A DNA stretch of 64,000 bases, taken from the NCBI RefSeq assembly GCF_011758805.1, contig NZ_JAANOW010000001.1, forward strand, positions 1,798,001-1,862,000. The letters run 5' to 3'. Of this stretch, positions 1 through 7,552 are shown piece after piece. Each line of letters begins with the position of its first letter. Positions within the stretch are counted from its first letter, which is position 1. A program made the translations under genes and the position numbers. Below the pieces are notes generated by a model that was given only the letters and a program-made list of their open reading frames with translations, did not search any database and was not told the origin of the DNA. The DNA comes from Mycolicibacterium fluoranthenivorans (GTDB taxonomy: Bacteria > Actinomycetota > Actinomycetes > Mycobacteriales > Mycobacteriaceae).

Positions 1-114
1 CACGTCGATCACGTCGGCACCGTGCAGTGGTCCCAGCGCTGCGACGATGCGCGCGGCGATCGGGGCGATGTGTTCGGCGACGGATTCATACCGTCCCGCG
101 GACCAGGTCGTCAC
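1..114 (-). CDS. Class I SAM-dependent methyltransferase, N-terminal part only
   Basis: The first 38 codons of a leftward gene that runs off the window. It starts at GTG 114 and reads VTTWSAGRYESVAEHIAPIA and onward to VIDV at the edge. The WSAGRYE...VAEHIAPIA opening followed by a hydrophobic strand ending in D-V is typical of small actinobacterial SAM methyltransferases just before the GxGxG SAM loop, but the SAM motifs lie outside the window. The gene is divergent from the DUF2071 gene, with 27 bases between the starts. The family call rests on the N-terminus alone. Confidence 0.55.
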   Translation of the reverse strand, partial: MTTWSAGRYESVAEHIAPIAARIVAALGPLHGADVIDV

Positions 115-141
115 CGGGTCACCCTATGTCAGGATGACTCG

Positions 142-861
142 GTGTCAGGCTTCTCCGTCACCGCGCCGCCGTTGCCGCGCCCGGTGTTCATCGGGCAGTT
201 CTGGGGGGACCTGACGTTCCTGCACTGGCCCGTCGAACCGGACTCCGTCGCGCACCTGTACCCCGCCGGTACCCGTCCGGATGTGTTCGAGGACGGGCTG
301 ACCTACGTGGGTCTGGTGCCGTTCGTCATGACGTGCAGCGCACTCGGCGACCGGTTGCCGCTGCCGTACTTCGGCGCGTTCGCCGAGACCAACGTCCGGC
401 TGTACTCGGTCGACGACGCCGGCCGGCACGGTGTCTTGTTCCGGTCGTTGGAGACCGAGCGGCTCGCGGTCGTCGGGCTCACCCGGGCCGTGCTCGGCGT
501 GCCCTACACCTGGGCCCAGATGCGAGTCACCCGGCACGACAACACGATTGCCTACGCCAGTGTCCGGCGCTGGCCGCGGCGGGGACTGCGCTCCCGGCTG
601 GAGGTGCTGGTCGGGGATCCGGTGCAACCGACCCCGCTGGAGATCTGGCTGACCGCCCGCTGGGGTGCGCACACCCGTAAGGCCGGGCACACCTGGTGGG
701 TGCCCAACGAACACCCGGCGTGGTCCCTGCACGCCGCCGAGGTCATCGGGCTCGACGACGATCTCGTGCCGGCGAGCGGTGTCACGGTGGCGGGGCCGCG
801 GCTGCGGGCGCTGTACTCGGCGGGGGTGCGTGCCCGTTTCGGCCGGCCCAGTCTGGTCTGA
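142..861 (+). CDS. DUF2071 (YqjF-like) protein
   Basis: A 239-residue protein from GTG 142, which has AGGA at 131-134 at a good distance. The N-terminus carries the family pattern of a Trp-rich segment (QFWGDLTFLHWPVEPDSV) followed by a GLVPF motif, an EtNVRLY segment and GVLFRSLE, all typical of DUF2071/YqjF. The biochemical role of the family is unknown to me. An in-frame extension to base 22 exists but overlaps the divergent methyltransferase start and lacks family residues, so it was not used. It is convergent with the chromate transporter gene; the 65-base gap holds one copy of the interspersed GAGCGAAGCGAC element. Confidence 0.8.
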   Translation: MSGFSVTAPPLPRPVFIGQFWGDLTFLHWPVEPDSVAHLYPAGTRPDVFEDGLTYVGLVPFVMTCSALGDRLPLPYFGAFAETNVRLYSVDDAGRHGVLFRSLETERLAVVGLTRAVLGVPYTWAQMRVTRHDNTIAYASVRRWPRRGLRSRLEVLVGDPVQPTPLEIWLTARWGAHTRKAGHTWWVPNEHPAWSLHAAEVIGLDDDLVPASGVTVAGPRLRALYSAGVRARFGRPSLV

Positions 862-926
862 CACCCGCCCGGTCAGATACCCACCCGGTCGCTTCGCTCC
901 CACCCGCCCGGTCTGACACCCACCGG
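862..926. repeat. Convergent junction with a GTCGCTTCGCTCC repeat copy
   Basis: This short junction between the DUF2071 gene and chrA contains GTCGCTTCGCTCC at 888-900, a reverse-strand copy of the interspersed element GGAGCGAAGCGAC. It also holds two near-identical direct repeats, ACCCGCCCGGTC, flanking that copy. No clear stem-loop terminator is visible. Confidence 0.6.
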
Positions 927-2078
927 TCAGCCGACCGGCCACCCGATCAGGTACGCGCCGACGCCGAGCAGGGCCGCGCCGACCAGTGTGCTGACCACCC
1001 CGCGGCGGGCGATCAGCAGGGCCACCGCGGCCGCCGCCAGAACGCCGAACTGCCAAGCATGTTCGGCGCCGAGTGCCAGCGGTACCGCGGACCCGGTGAT
1101 CGCCCCGATCACCGCGGGCCCGGCACCGGCCAGGAACGCCTGCACATACCGGTTCGCGCGCAGTGCGTCGAAATGCCGACCGCCCGCGATGACCATCACG
1201 AACGACGGTCCGAAGGCGAACAGCGCGGCCAGGAGTGCGCCGCCCAGCCCCGCCGCGGCGTAGCCGACCACCGCGACGGTGTGCAGCACCGGCCCCGGGG
1301 TGAGCTGGCCCAGCGCCACGGCATTGAGGAACTCGGCATCGGTCATCCAGCGGTGCTGGTGCACGGCGTCGTCCTGCATCAGCGGGATGATGACGAACCC
1401 GCCGCCGTAGGACAGCGCACCGACCTTGAACGCCGTCCACAGCAGGGCCGGGATCCCGGCCAGTGCCGGGGCGGCGGCCAGCAGTACCGGCCAGGCATGT
1501 GCGGCGGCGCGCGACGGTCTGACCCGGGCTGTGATCTCCAGCAGGCCGGCCGCGATCAACACCAGTACCAGCCACGGACCGGTCAATGCGGCGGCGAGCG
1601 CCCCGGCGGCGAAGTAGCCGATCCAGCGGGCCCGGTTCCAGCGGCTCACGCCTGCGCGCTGCCAGCTCGACGGGATCAATCCGAAGGCCGCATGTACCGC
1701 GACCGCCGCCACCGCGGCACCCGCGCCGGCGGCGGCGCCGCGTGCCCAGCCGGGTGCGCCGCCGGACAGAAAGAACGCCGCGAGCGCGAGGATCACGAAC
1801 AACCCGGGCAGGATGAACGCCAGACCGCCGACGATCGCCCCGCTGAACCCACGTAGCCGCCAGGCGGTGTAGATCGCCAGCTGTGTCGACGCGGGACCCG
1901 GCAGCAGGTTCATCGCGGCGATCGCGTCCTCGAACTCGTCTGCGTCCAGCCACCGGCGCCGCTGCACGCAGAGCTCCCTGAGCAGGGCGATATGGGCCGG
2001 TGGCCCACCGAAGCCCAGGCAACCGATTCGGCCCCACTGGCCGGCGATGGTCATCAGCGGCACCCGGGACTCGCCCAC
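927..2078 (-). CDS. chrA: Chromate transporter, two-domain CHR family
   Basis: A 383-residue polytopic membrane protein of the long CHR type, made of two homologous halves. The N-half has GRIGCLGFGGPPAHIALLRE and LLPGPASTQLAIY; the C-half repeats the pattern with FKVGALSYGGGFVIIPLMQ and GQLTPGPVLHTVAVVGY. Such proteins export chromate across the cytoplasmic membrane and can confer resistance; some members may carry other anions. The GTG start at 2078 has GAAGGG upstream. It is the last gene of a leftward run ybaK - SDR - GNAT - chrA. Function is assigned by family only. Confidence 0.88.
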   Translation of the reverse strand: MGESRVPLMTIAGQWGRIGCLGFGGPPAHIALLRELCVQRRRWLDADEFEDAIAAMNLLPGPASTQLAIYTAWRLRGFSGAIVGGLAFILPGLFVILALAAFFLSGGAPGWARGAAAGAGAAVAAVAVHAAFGLIPSSWQRAGVSRWNRARWIGYFAAGALAAALTGPWLVLVLIAAGLLEITARVRPSRAAAHAWPVLLAAAPALAGIPALLWTAFKVGALSYGGGFVIIPLMQDDAVHQHRWMTDAEFLNAVALGQLTPGPVLHTVAVVGYAAAGLGGALLAALFAFGPSFVMVIAGGRHFDALRANRYVQAFLAGAGPAVIGAITGSAVPLALGAEHAWQFGVLAAAAVALLIARRGVVSTLVGAALLGVGAYLIGWPVG

Positions 2079-2095
2079 GTGTCGTTCCCTTCAGG

Positions 2096-2422
2096 TCATC
2101 GAGCGCGGACCAGTTCCACCGCCGACTCGGTCACCGGATCCACCGATGCCGCGAAGGCTTCGTCTTCGGCGTGCTTGTCCAGGAAGCTTTTCACGAACGG
2201 GCACAGCGGCACGACCCGCAGTCCCGATTCGACGGTGGCGGTCAGGGCAGCGCGAATCAGCGTGCTGGCCAGACCTTTACCGCCGAATTCGGCGCCGATC
2301 TCGGTGTGGAAGAAGATCCGCTGATTCTCGTGGTCGAGGTACTCGGCGAAGCCGGCGAGGTCACTGCCGTAGTACACCTCGAACCGGGACAGTGGCGGGG
2401 CGTTGACGACCGTGGGTTGCAT
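2096..2422 (-). CDS. GNAT-like N-acetyltransferase, YidJ/COG2388 type
   Basis: A 108-residue protein with the compact one-domain GNAT fold of the COG2388 group. It has a small beta-sheet N-terminus (RFEVYYGSDLAGFAEYL), the acetyl-CoA-binding loop EFGGKGLASTLIRAAL at about residues 46-61, and the PLCPFVKSFLDKH motif near the C-terminus that is diagnostic for this family. The substrate is unknown. The ATG start lies 3 bases after the broken SDR gene, and chrA follows 17 bases further on, so the three are probably cotranscribed. Confidence 0.85.
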   Translation of the reverse strand: MQPTVVNAPPLSRFEVYYGSDLAGFAEYLDHENQRIFFHTEIGAEFGGKGLASTLIRAALTATVESGLRVVPLCPFVKSFLDKHAEDEAFAASVDPVTESAVELVRAR

Positions 2423-2425
2423 GGA

Positions 2426-3283
2426 TCAGGGCCCGACGTATCCCGGCGGATTCGGGGTGTCCACCCACAGGTCGACGCCGAGATCGGACCCGGGGATGCA
2501 GTCATAGACCGACAGGTCGGTGACCCCGGAATCCAGCAGCACGTCCTCGCACAGCAGGCTCTGGCCGGTGTATTCGCGGGCCGGTTTGGTGAAGATCGCG
2601 TAGGCCGCATCGGAATACACCTGCGGTGTGCGCGACCGGGCCATCGCCTCGTCGCCGCCCAGCAGGTTCTGCACCGCCGCGGTGGCCACCAACGTGCGCG
2701 GCCACAGCGTGTTGGACGCGATTCCCGCCTACCGTAGTTCCTCGGCGATTCCCAACGCGCACAGCGTCATACCGAACTTCGCCATCATGTACGCGGTCGG
2801 CTTGAGCCACTTCGATTCCAGCCGGATGGGCGGCGAAAGGGTGAGGATGTGCGGATTGGCGCGGCCTTTCATATGCGGGATACAGGCCTGGGACACCGCG
2901 TAGGTGCCGCGGATCTGGATTCCGTTCATCAGGTCGAAGCGCTTGAGCGGCACCTCTTCGATGGAGCCGAGGTTGATCGCCGAGGCGTTGTTCACGCACA
3001 GGTCGATACCGCCGAACTGTGCGACCGCTTGAGCTACCGCGGAGGCCACCGAGTCCCCGTCGCGGACATCGCCCACGATGGGCAGGGCCTGCCCGCCGGC
3101 CTGCTCGATCTCCTTGGCGGCCGTGTAGACGGTGCCCTCGAGTTTGGGATGCGGTTCGGCGGTCTTGGCGAGTAGGGCGATGTTGGCACCGTCGGCGGCG
3201 GCCCGTTTGGCGATCGCCAGCCCGATACCGCGGCTGGCGCCGGAGATGAACATGGTCTTCCCGGAGAGTGGCGCTTGCGTCAT
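2426..3283 (-). pseudogene. SDR family oxidoreductase interrupted by an in-frame amber codon
   Basis: The reading frame is continuous from ATG 3283 to the stop at 2426 except for one TAG at 2731-2729, which is codon 185. The N-part has the classical SDR elements: GASRGIGLA cofactor loop, NNAS, LTLSPP, and YMMAKFG with the catalytic Tyr and Lys. After the TAG the same frame resumes with AGIASNTLWPRTLVATAAV and runs to the natural end, so no frameshift is involved. Without the TAG it would be a normal ~285-residue protein resembling M. tuberculosis Rv3224. A CAG-to-TAG transition is the simplest origin. A sequencing error or tolerated readthrough cannot be excluded. As written, the product would lack the C-terminal third. 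Confidence 0.85.
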
Positions 3284-3302
3284 GGCTGAAACCTTATGCC
3301 GC

Positions 3303-3794
3303 CTATCCGGCGCTGATGTCGGCGATGACGGCCTTGGTCGCGGTGATCAGATCCTGAGGCGACAGCGCGACATCCCAGCCGCGCTTGCCCGCACTGCACA
3401 GCACCCGGTCCCAGCCGAGTGCGGAGGCATCGACGACGGTCGGCAGTGTCCGGCGCTGGCCCAGGGGAGAGATACCGCCCAGCACGTAGCCGGTGGAGCG
3501 TTCCGCCGCGGTTCGGTCCGCCATCGTGACCTTGGCGAGGCCGAGTGCGGCGGCCGCGGCCTTCAGCGACAGCTTCGAAGGCACGGGTAGCACCGCGACC
3601 GCCAGGTCACGACCCGACGCGACCACCAGAGTCTTGAAGATCTGCCCTGGTTGCAGACCATGCGCGGAGGCCAGTTGTGCGACAGCCTCCGCGCCGAACG
3701 ACTCGGCTCGTGGGTCGTGGTCGTAGCGCAGGATCTCGTGCGGGAGGCCGGCGGTGATCAGGGCCGCGATCGCGGGAGTCGCTGCGTGTGCCAC
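3303..3794 (-). CDS. ybaK: Cys-tRNA(Pro) deacylase-like protein, YbaK/EbsC family
   Basis: A 163-residue YbaK-type protein that hydrolyses mischarged Cys-tRNA(Pro), or related aminoacyl-tRNAs, in the cytoplasm. It shows the family hallmarks: IFKTLVV with the conserved Lys, AVLPVPSKLSLKAAAAALG, and GYVLGGISPLGQ...LPTVVD followed by GKRGWDVALSP. GTG 3794 is the start, and the length fits the family. It heads a leftward run with the SDR gene 19 bases downstream. The divergent gene is sigH, with 222 bases between them. M. tuberculosis carries ybaK remnants at the equivalent place (from memory). Confidence 0.9.
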   Translation of the reverse strand: MAHAATPAIAALITAGLPHEILRYDHDPRAESFGAEAVAQLASAHGLQPGQIFKTLVVASGRDLAVAVLPVPSKLSLKAAAAALGLAKVTMADRTAAERSTGYVLGGISPLGQRRTLPTVVDASALGWDRVLCSAGKRGWDVALSPQDLITATKAVIADISAG

Positions 3795-4016
3795 GGCGTC
3801 AGCCTAGGACCGAGTCCCAGCGCTGGGAATGACGGAGCCGGGTACCGGTGTTACTGCAGGTGCGACGGGGCGCAACGGCCACCGGCAGGAATTGTCGGCG
3901 GCAACCTTTAGGATCGTGGAAGGAGTTTTTCAGTGTCAACGGCATGCCTGGAACGCCCGGTGTACCTGCTGGAGCCGTTCGGTCGTGCCGCGACGGAAGG
4001 GATGGGTCCTGTCACG

Positions 4017-4649
4017 ATGACCGATATAGACGAGGCGCCCGCCCCGACCGAAGAGACCGACGCCGAACTCACCGCCCGTTTCGAACGCGACGCGATCCCG
4101 CTGCTGGATCAGCTCTACGGTGGCGCGTTGCGGATGACGCGCAACCCCGCCGACGCCGAGGACCTGGTGCAGGAAACCATGGTCAAGGCCTACGCAGGGT
4201 TCCGGTCGTTCCGCGAGGGCACGAACTTGAAGGCGTGGCTCTACCGCATCCTGACCAACACCTACATCAACAACTACCGCAAGAAGCAGCGTCAGCCGGC
4301 GGAGTATCCGACCGACGAGATCACCGATTGGCAGCTGGCGGCGAACGCCGAGCACAGTTCCACGGGCTTGCGGTCGGCGGAGGTGGAAGCGCTGGAGGCC
4401 CTGCCGGACAGCGAGATCAAGGATGCCCTGCAAGCATTACCGGAGGAATTCCGCATGGCGGTCTACTACGCCGATGTCGAGGGATTCCCGTACAAGGAGA
4501 TCGCGGAAATCATGGATACCCCGATCGGGACGGTGATGTCTCGACTGCACCGAGGCCGTAAACAGCTGCGCGACCTGCTGGCCGATGTGGCCCGCGAACG
4601 CGGATTCCTGCGTGGCGAGCGACTGGCCACCGAGGAGGTTTCGTCATGA
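4017..4649 (+). CDS. sigH: ECF sigma factor SigH (oxidative and heat stress)
   Basis: A 210-residue group 4 sigma factor that directs RNA polymerase to disulfide- and heat-stress genes. Region 2 is seen at [20 protein letters not shown]...TLKAWLY-type sequence ([20 protein letters not shown]), and region 4 at [21 protein letters not shown] with [18 protein letters not shown] 4017 (MTDIDEAP) was chosen because it matches the SigH N-terminus. An in-frame upstream extension to 3933 is possible but looks non-conserved. The stop overlaps the rshA start (ATGA), giving translational coupling to its anti-sigma factor. The 222-base upstream region was checked for a SigH-type autoregulatory promoter without a convincing hit. 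Confidence 0.95.
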   Translation: MTDIDEAPAPTEETDAELTARFERDAIPLLDQLYGGALRMTRNPADAEDLVQETMVKAYAGFRSFREGTNLKAWLYRILTNTYINNYRKKQRQPAEYPTDEITDWQLAANAEHSSTGLRSAEVEALEALPDSEIKDALQALPEEFRMAVYYADVEGFPYKEIAEIMDTPIGTVMSRLHRGRKQLRDLLADVARERGFLRGERLATEEVSS

Positions 4650-4954
4650 GCGAGTACCCGCGGTCCGAGGAGCACACGTTCGTACCCCCGGTGGGTCCGG
4701 TCGATCCCGACCATCCCGAGTGTGCGGCGGTGATCGCCGAGGTGTGGACACTGCTCGACGGTGAATGCACCGCCGAGACGCGGGACAAGCTCCGTCATCA
4801 CCTGGACGAGTGCCCGACCTGCCTGCGCCACTACGGCGTGGAGGAGCGGGTGAAGAAGCTGCTGTCCACCAAGTGCGGTGGCGAAAAGGCCCCTGACGGT
4901 CTCCGTGCGCGCCTGCGGTTGGAGATCAGCCGTACCACCATCATCCGGGGCTGA
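4646..4954 (+). CDS. rshA: Anti-sigma factor RshA, ZAS family
   Basis: A 102-residue redox-sensitive anti-sigma factor that holds SigH inactive until oxidation or heat. The zinc-associated motif H-x3-C-x2-C is visible as H52-LDE-C56-PT-C59, followed by [11 protein letters not shown]. In the family these residues bind Zn or Fe-S and sense disulfide stress. The ATG overlaps the sigH stop by 4 bases, so the two are made together. A strong rho-independent stem-loop follows 15 bases after the stop. Confidence 0.94.
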   Translation: MSEYPRSEEHTFVPPVGPVDPDHPECAAVIAEVWTLLDGECTAETRDKLRHHLDECPTCLRHYGVEERVKKLLSTKCGGEKAPDGLRARLRLEISRTTIIRG

Positions 4955-4969
4955 ATTCGCCCCACAGAC

Positions 4970-5004
4970 GAAACCGCCCGGACTCAGCGAGTCCGGGCGG
5001 TTTC
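4970..5004. terminator. Bidirectional stem-loop between rshA and bL37
   Basis: A perfect 15-bp inverted repeat: the left arm GAAACCGCCCGGACT at 4970-4984 pairs with 4990-5004 across a 5-base loop. The arms end in TTTC on either strand, so it can terminate both the rightward sigH-rshA transcript and the leftward bL37 transcript. Confidence 0.88.
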
Positions 5005-5018
5005 GTTATGCGTGTGGG

Positions 5019-5111
5019 TCAGCGCACTGACTTCGAGCCTGCGTTCGGCCGCTTGCCGTGGTTGGCCTTGGTGTGCTTCCGATCGCGCTTCTTGCGGCCC
5101 CGCTTGGCCAT
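5019..5111 (-). CDS. Mycobacterium-specific 50S ribosomal protein bL37
   Basis: A 30-codon basic peptide starting MAKRGRKKRDRKHTKANHGK and continuing RPNAGSKSVR. The first 24 residues match the tiny extra large-subunit protein bL37 described in mycobacterial ribosome structures, which I recall as 24 residues ending at RPNA. Here the frame continues six codons (GSKSVR) before TGA at 5021-5019. GGAGG lies just upstream of ATG 5111. It is easily missed because of its size. It is convergent with rshA and divergent from the biotinyl protein gene. Confidence 0.88.
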   Translation of the reverse strand: MAKRGRKKRDRKHTKANHGKRPNAGSKSVR

Positions 5112-5237
5112 GTTTCTACCTCCGTGTTTGTTGACGCTTACGTCCAGTGTCTCACGGCGCAGGTGGTGCTCCGTCCATCGGACGGTGTGGTTCGATAGAG
5201 CCCTCTAGTAAGTGTTCGCCGAAAGAGTGGGGTGAAG

Positions 5238-5453
5238 ATGGCCGAGGACGTACGCGCCGAAATCGTGGCCAGTGTGCTCGAGGTCGTCGTGAAGAAGGGT
5301 GACCAGATCGGCGCCGGCGACACCGTGGTGCTGCTGGAGTCGATGAAGATGGAGATCCCGGTGCTCGCCGAGGTGGCGGGCACGGTCACCGAGGTCAGTG
5401 TCGCGGTCGGCGACGTCATCCAGGCCGGCGACCTCATCGCCGTGATCAGCTAG
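5238..5453 (+). CDS. Biotin/lipoyl attachment protein (TB7.3-like)
   Basis: A 71-residue stand-alone biotinyl/lipoyl domain. The attachment motif ESMKME places the modified lysine at residue 37. The N-terminus MAEDVRAEIVASVLEVVV and C-terminus GDVIQAGDLIAVIS match the M. tuberculosis TB7.3 protein (Rv3221c). Proteins of this type carry a biotin arm for an acyl-CoA carboxylase or act as free carriers; the partner enzyme is not encoded here. ATG 5238 was preferred over GTG 5232 by similarity. It sits 12 bases before pdtaS and is probably cotranscribed with it. Confidence 0.92.
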   Translation: MAEDVRAEIVASVLEVVVKKGDQIGAGDTVVLLESMKMEIPVLAEVAGTVTEVSVAVGDVIQAGDLIAVIS

Positions 5454-5465
5454 CACTGCCGGCCC

Positions 5466-6974
5466 ATGTCGACTCTCGGCGACCTGCTTGCCGAGCACAC
5501 CGTCCTGCCCGGCAACGCCGTCGACCACCTGCACGCGGTGGTCGGGGAGTGGCAGTTGCTCGCGGACCTGTCCTTCGCCGACTACTTGATGTGGGTACGC
5601 CGCGACGACGGAATGCTGGTGTGCGTGGCCCAGGTCCGGCCGAATACCGCTCCCACCGTGCTGCTGACCGATGCCGTCGGCACCACCCAGGACGGCCCGG
5701 CGATGCCGGTCGTCGTGGACGCCTTCAACTCCGGGACCATCGGCCGGGAAAGCGATGCCGGCGAAACGGACTCGCATGACGGCAATTGGCTGAACGTGGA
5801 AGCGGTCCCGGTCCGGCACCGCGATCAGGTCGTCGCCGTGCTCACGCATCAGACCGCGCTGGCCGATCGCCGTAAGGTCAGTCCGTTGGAGCGGGCTTAC
5901 CTGGACTGCGCGCGTGACCTGCTGCGCATGCTCAACGAGGGCACCTTTCCCAACGTCGGTGACGCCGCGATGTCGCGCTCCAGCCCCCGGGTGGGTGACG
6001 GGTTCATCCGGTTGGACGTGAACGGGGATGTCACGTTCGCCAGCCCGAACGCGCTGTCGGCCTATCACCGGATGGGGTTGAACGCCGAGCTCGAAGGGCA
6101 CAACCTGATCGCCATCACCCGCCCGCTCATGATGGACTCGTTCGAGGCCCAGGAACTCGCCAAGCACGTGCGGATCTCGGTGGCCGGCGGCGCCAGCACC
6201 CGGATGGAACTCGACGCCGGTGGCGCGGCGGTGCTGCTGCGCACCATCCCGCTGCTCACGGGCGGTGAGGCGGCCGGTGCGGCCGTGCTGATCCGCGACG
6301 TCACCGAGATCAAACGCCGGGACCGGGCGCTGCTGTCCAAGGACGCCACCATCCGCGAGATCCATCACCGGGTGAAGAACAACCTGCAGACGGTGGCCGC
6401 ACTGCTGCGCTTGCAGGCTCGTCGCACCAACAATGCCGAAGGCCGCGAGGCGCTCAACGAATCGGTGCGCCGGGTGTCTTCCATCGCCCTGGTGCACGAC
6501 GCGCTGTCGATGTCGGTGGACGAGGAGGTCAACCTCGACGAGGTGGTGGACCGCATCGTGCCGATCATGAACGATGTCGCGTCCGTCGACAGCCCCATCC
6601 GGATCACCCGGGAAGGCGACCTCGGCGTGCTGGACGCCGACCGGGCGACGGCCCTGATCATGGTGATCACCGAGCTCGTCCAGAACGCGCTGGAGCATGC
6701 GTTCGACGGTCAGGTGTATGGCGCGGTCACGATTCGCGCGGAGCGATCCGCGCGCTGGCTGGATGTCGTCGTGCACGACGACGGGCGGGGACTGCCGGAG
6801 GGCTTCAGCTTGGAGAAGTCAGATCGGCTGGGCCTGCAGATCGTTCGCACGTTGGTGTCGGCCGAACTGGACGGATCGCTGGGAATGCACGATGTCCCCA
6901 CCGGTGGCACGGATGTGGTGTTGCGGGTACCGATCGGACGTCGCAGCAGATTCACATTGGACAGTAAGCTGTGA
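5466..6974 (+). CDS. pdtaS: Sensor histidine kinase PdtaS
   Basis: A 502-residue cytosolic sensor kinase with no membrane segment. In order it has an N-terminal GAF-like domain (about 1-150), a PAS domain (about 175-290), a HisKA_2-type dimerisation/phosphoacceptor segment with IREIHHRVKNNLQTVAALL (acceptor histidine at 300/301), and an HATPase_c domain with ELVQNALEHAF, DDGRGLPEG and GLQIVRTLV. In mycobacteria PdtaS phosphorylates the RNA-binding antiterminator PdtaR, encoded elsewhere; metal and NO sensing have been reported. A strong terminator follows 17 bases after the stop. Confidence 0.95.
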   Translation: MSTLGDLLAEHTVLPGNAVDHLHAVVGEWQLLADLSFADYLMWVRRDDGMLVCVAQVRPNTAPTVLLTDAVGTTQDGPAMPVVVDAFNSGTIGRESDAGETDSHDGNWLNVEAVPVRHRDQVVAVLTHQTALADRRKVSPLERAYLDCARDLLRMLNEGTFPNVGDAAMSRSSPRVGDGFIRLDVNGDVTFASPNALSAYHRMGLNAELEGHNLIAITRPLMMDSFEAQELAKHVRISVAGGASTRMELDAGGAAVLLRTIPLLTGGEAAGAAVLIRDVTEIKRRDRALLSKDATIREIHHRVKNNLQTVAALLRLQARRTNNAEGREALNESVRRVSSIALVHDALSMSVDEEVNLDEVVDRIVPIMNDVASVDSPIRITREGDLGVLDADRATALIMVITELVQNALEHAFDGQVYGAVTIRAERSARWLDVVVHDDGRGLPEGFSLEKSDRLGLQIVRTLVSAELDGSLGMHDVPTGGTDVVLRVPIGRRSRFTLDSKL

Positions 6975-6991
6975 CACAGATCATTGCTCAA

Positions 6992-7033
6992 AAAAGGTGT
7001 GGCTCCGCCGATTTCGGCGGAGCCACACCTTTT
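6992..7033. terminator. Strong bidirectional terminator between pdtaS and whiB1
   Basis: A perfect 19-bp inverted repeat: AAAAGGTGTGGCTCCGCCG at 6992-7010, loop ATTT, mirrored at 7015-7033 and ending in TTTT. A-tract and T-tract flank the stem on both strands, so it serves both the rightward pdtaS and the leftward whiB1 transcripts. The sequence immediately to its right (7035-7046) is a copy of the interspersed GCGAGCGAAGCG element. Confidence 0.92.
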
Positions 7034-7046
7034 CGCGAGCGAAGCG

Positions 7047-7301
7047 TCAGACGCCGCTGCGGGCCTTGGTGCGAGCGTTGCGACGCTTGAGCGCGCGACG
7101 CTCGTCCTCGCTCATCCCGCCCCACACGCCGGCGTCCTGGCCCGACTCAAGTGCCCAGCTCAGGCACTCGGTGGTTACCGGACACCGGTTGCAGACGAGC
7201 TTCGCGTCGGCGATCTGAGCGATGGCCGGCCCACTGTTTCCCACGGGGAAGAACAGTTCCGGATCCTCGTCGCGACAGACCGCCTTGTGGCGCCAATCCA
7301 T
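7047..7301 (-). CDS. whiB1: Iron-sulfur transcription factor WhiB1
   Basis: An 84-residue Wbl protein. The [4Fe-4S] ligands C9, C37, C40 and C46 are all present, followed by the GVWGG turn and a basic C-terminus (RRALKRRNARTKARSGV) that contacts DNA. WhiB1 is essential in M. tuberculosis, reacts with nitric oxide and binds the primary sigma factor. It is leftward and monocistronic, with a 251-base upstream region that contains a CRP-like operator. The interspersed repeat lies directly 3' of the stop codon. Confidence 0.97.
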   Translation of the reverse strand: MDWRHKAVCRDEDPELFFPVGNSGPAIAQIADAKLVCNRCPVTTECLSWALESGQDAGVWGGMSEDERRALKRRNARTKARSGV

Positions 7302-7445
7302 GAGTCCAACTCCTTATCGTTTGCGCGCGGCAGCGCGCTAATTTTGTTTTTCGGCTGTTGTTAACGCGTGCACACGAAATGTTTCTGCACTGTTGCATCC
7401 GATGCTTTCACAGGCTGAACAGATGTCAATAGCGGCGCGTTAACT

Positions 7446-7461
7446 CGTGGGCAATGTCACT
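7446..7461 (-). promoter_or_regulatory. CRP/Cmr-type operator upstream of whiB1
   Basis: On the whiB1 strand the site reads AGTGACATTGCCCACG. It has the form AGTGA-N6-CCACG, identical in both half sites to the CRP site I recall for the M. tuberculosis whiB1 promoter (AGTGAGATAGCCCACG) and different only inside the spacer. It lies 145 bases upstream of the whiB1 start in an AT-richer stretch. cAMP-CRP control of whiB1 is established in M. tuberculosis; here it is inferred. Confidence 0.65.
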
Positions 7462-7552
7462 ACCCGACCGGGTTACCTGACCGCTTACCCGTTTGTACTA
7501 CACTCAACTCACTTGCGCTCAAAAATTTTTGAGGCGTTCCTAAATCCGCTGG

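Noticed and set aside
145..2037. A 630-codon leftward open frame, and several other long frames (for example 5205-6776, 18280-19644, 22253-23818, 29726-31330)
   Set aside because: They are antisense shadows of well-recognised genes. The translations are Arg/Gly/His-rich low-complexity sequence without family motifs, as expected for high-GC DNA.
3888..3979. SigH-type autoregulatory promoter upstream of sigH (GGAAC at 3950-3954 with GTT at 3977-3979, or GGAAT at 3888)
   Set aside because: The GGAAC-GTT spacing is 22 bases, longer than the 16-19 expected, and the GGAAT candidate has no GTT at the right distance.
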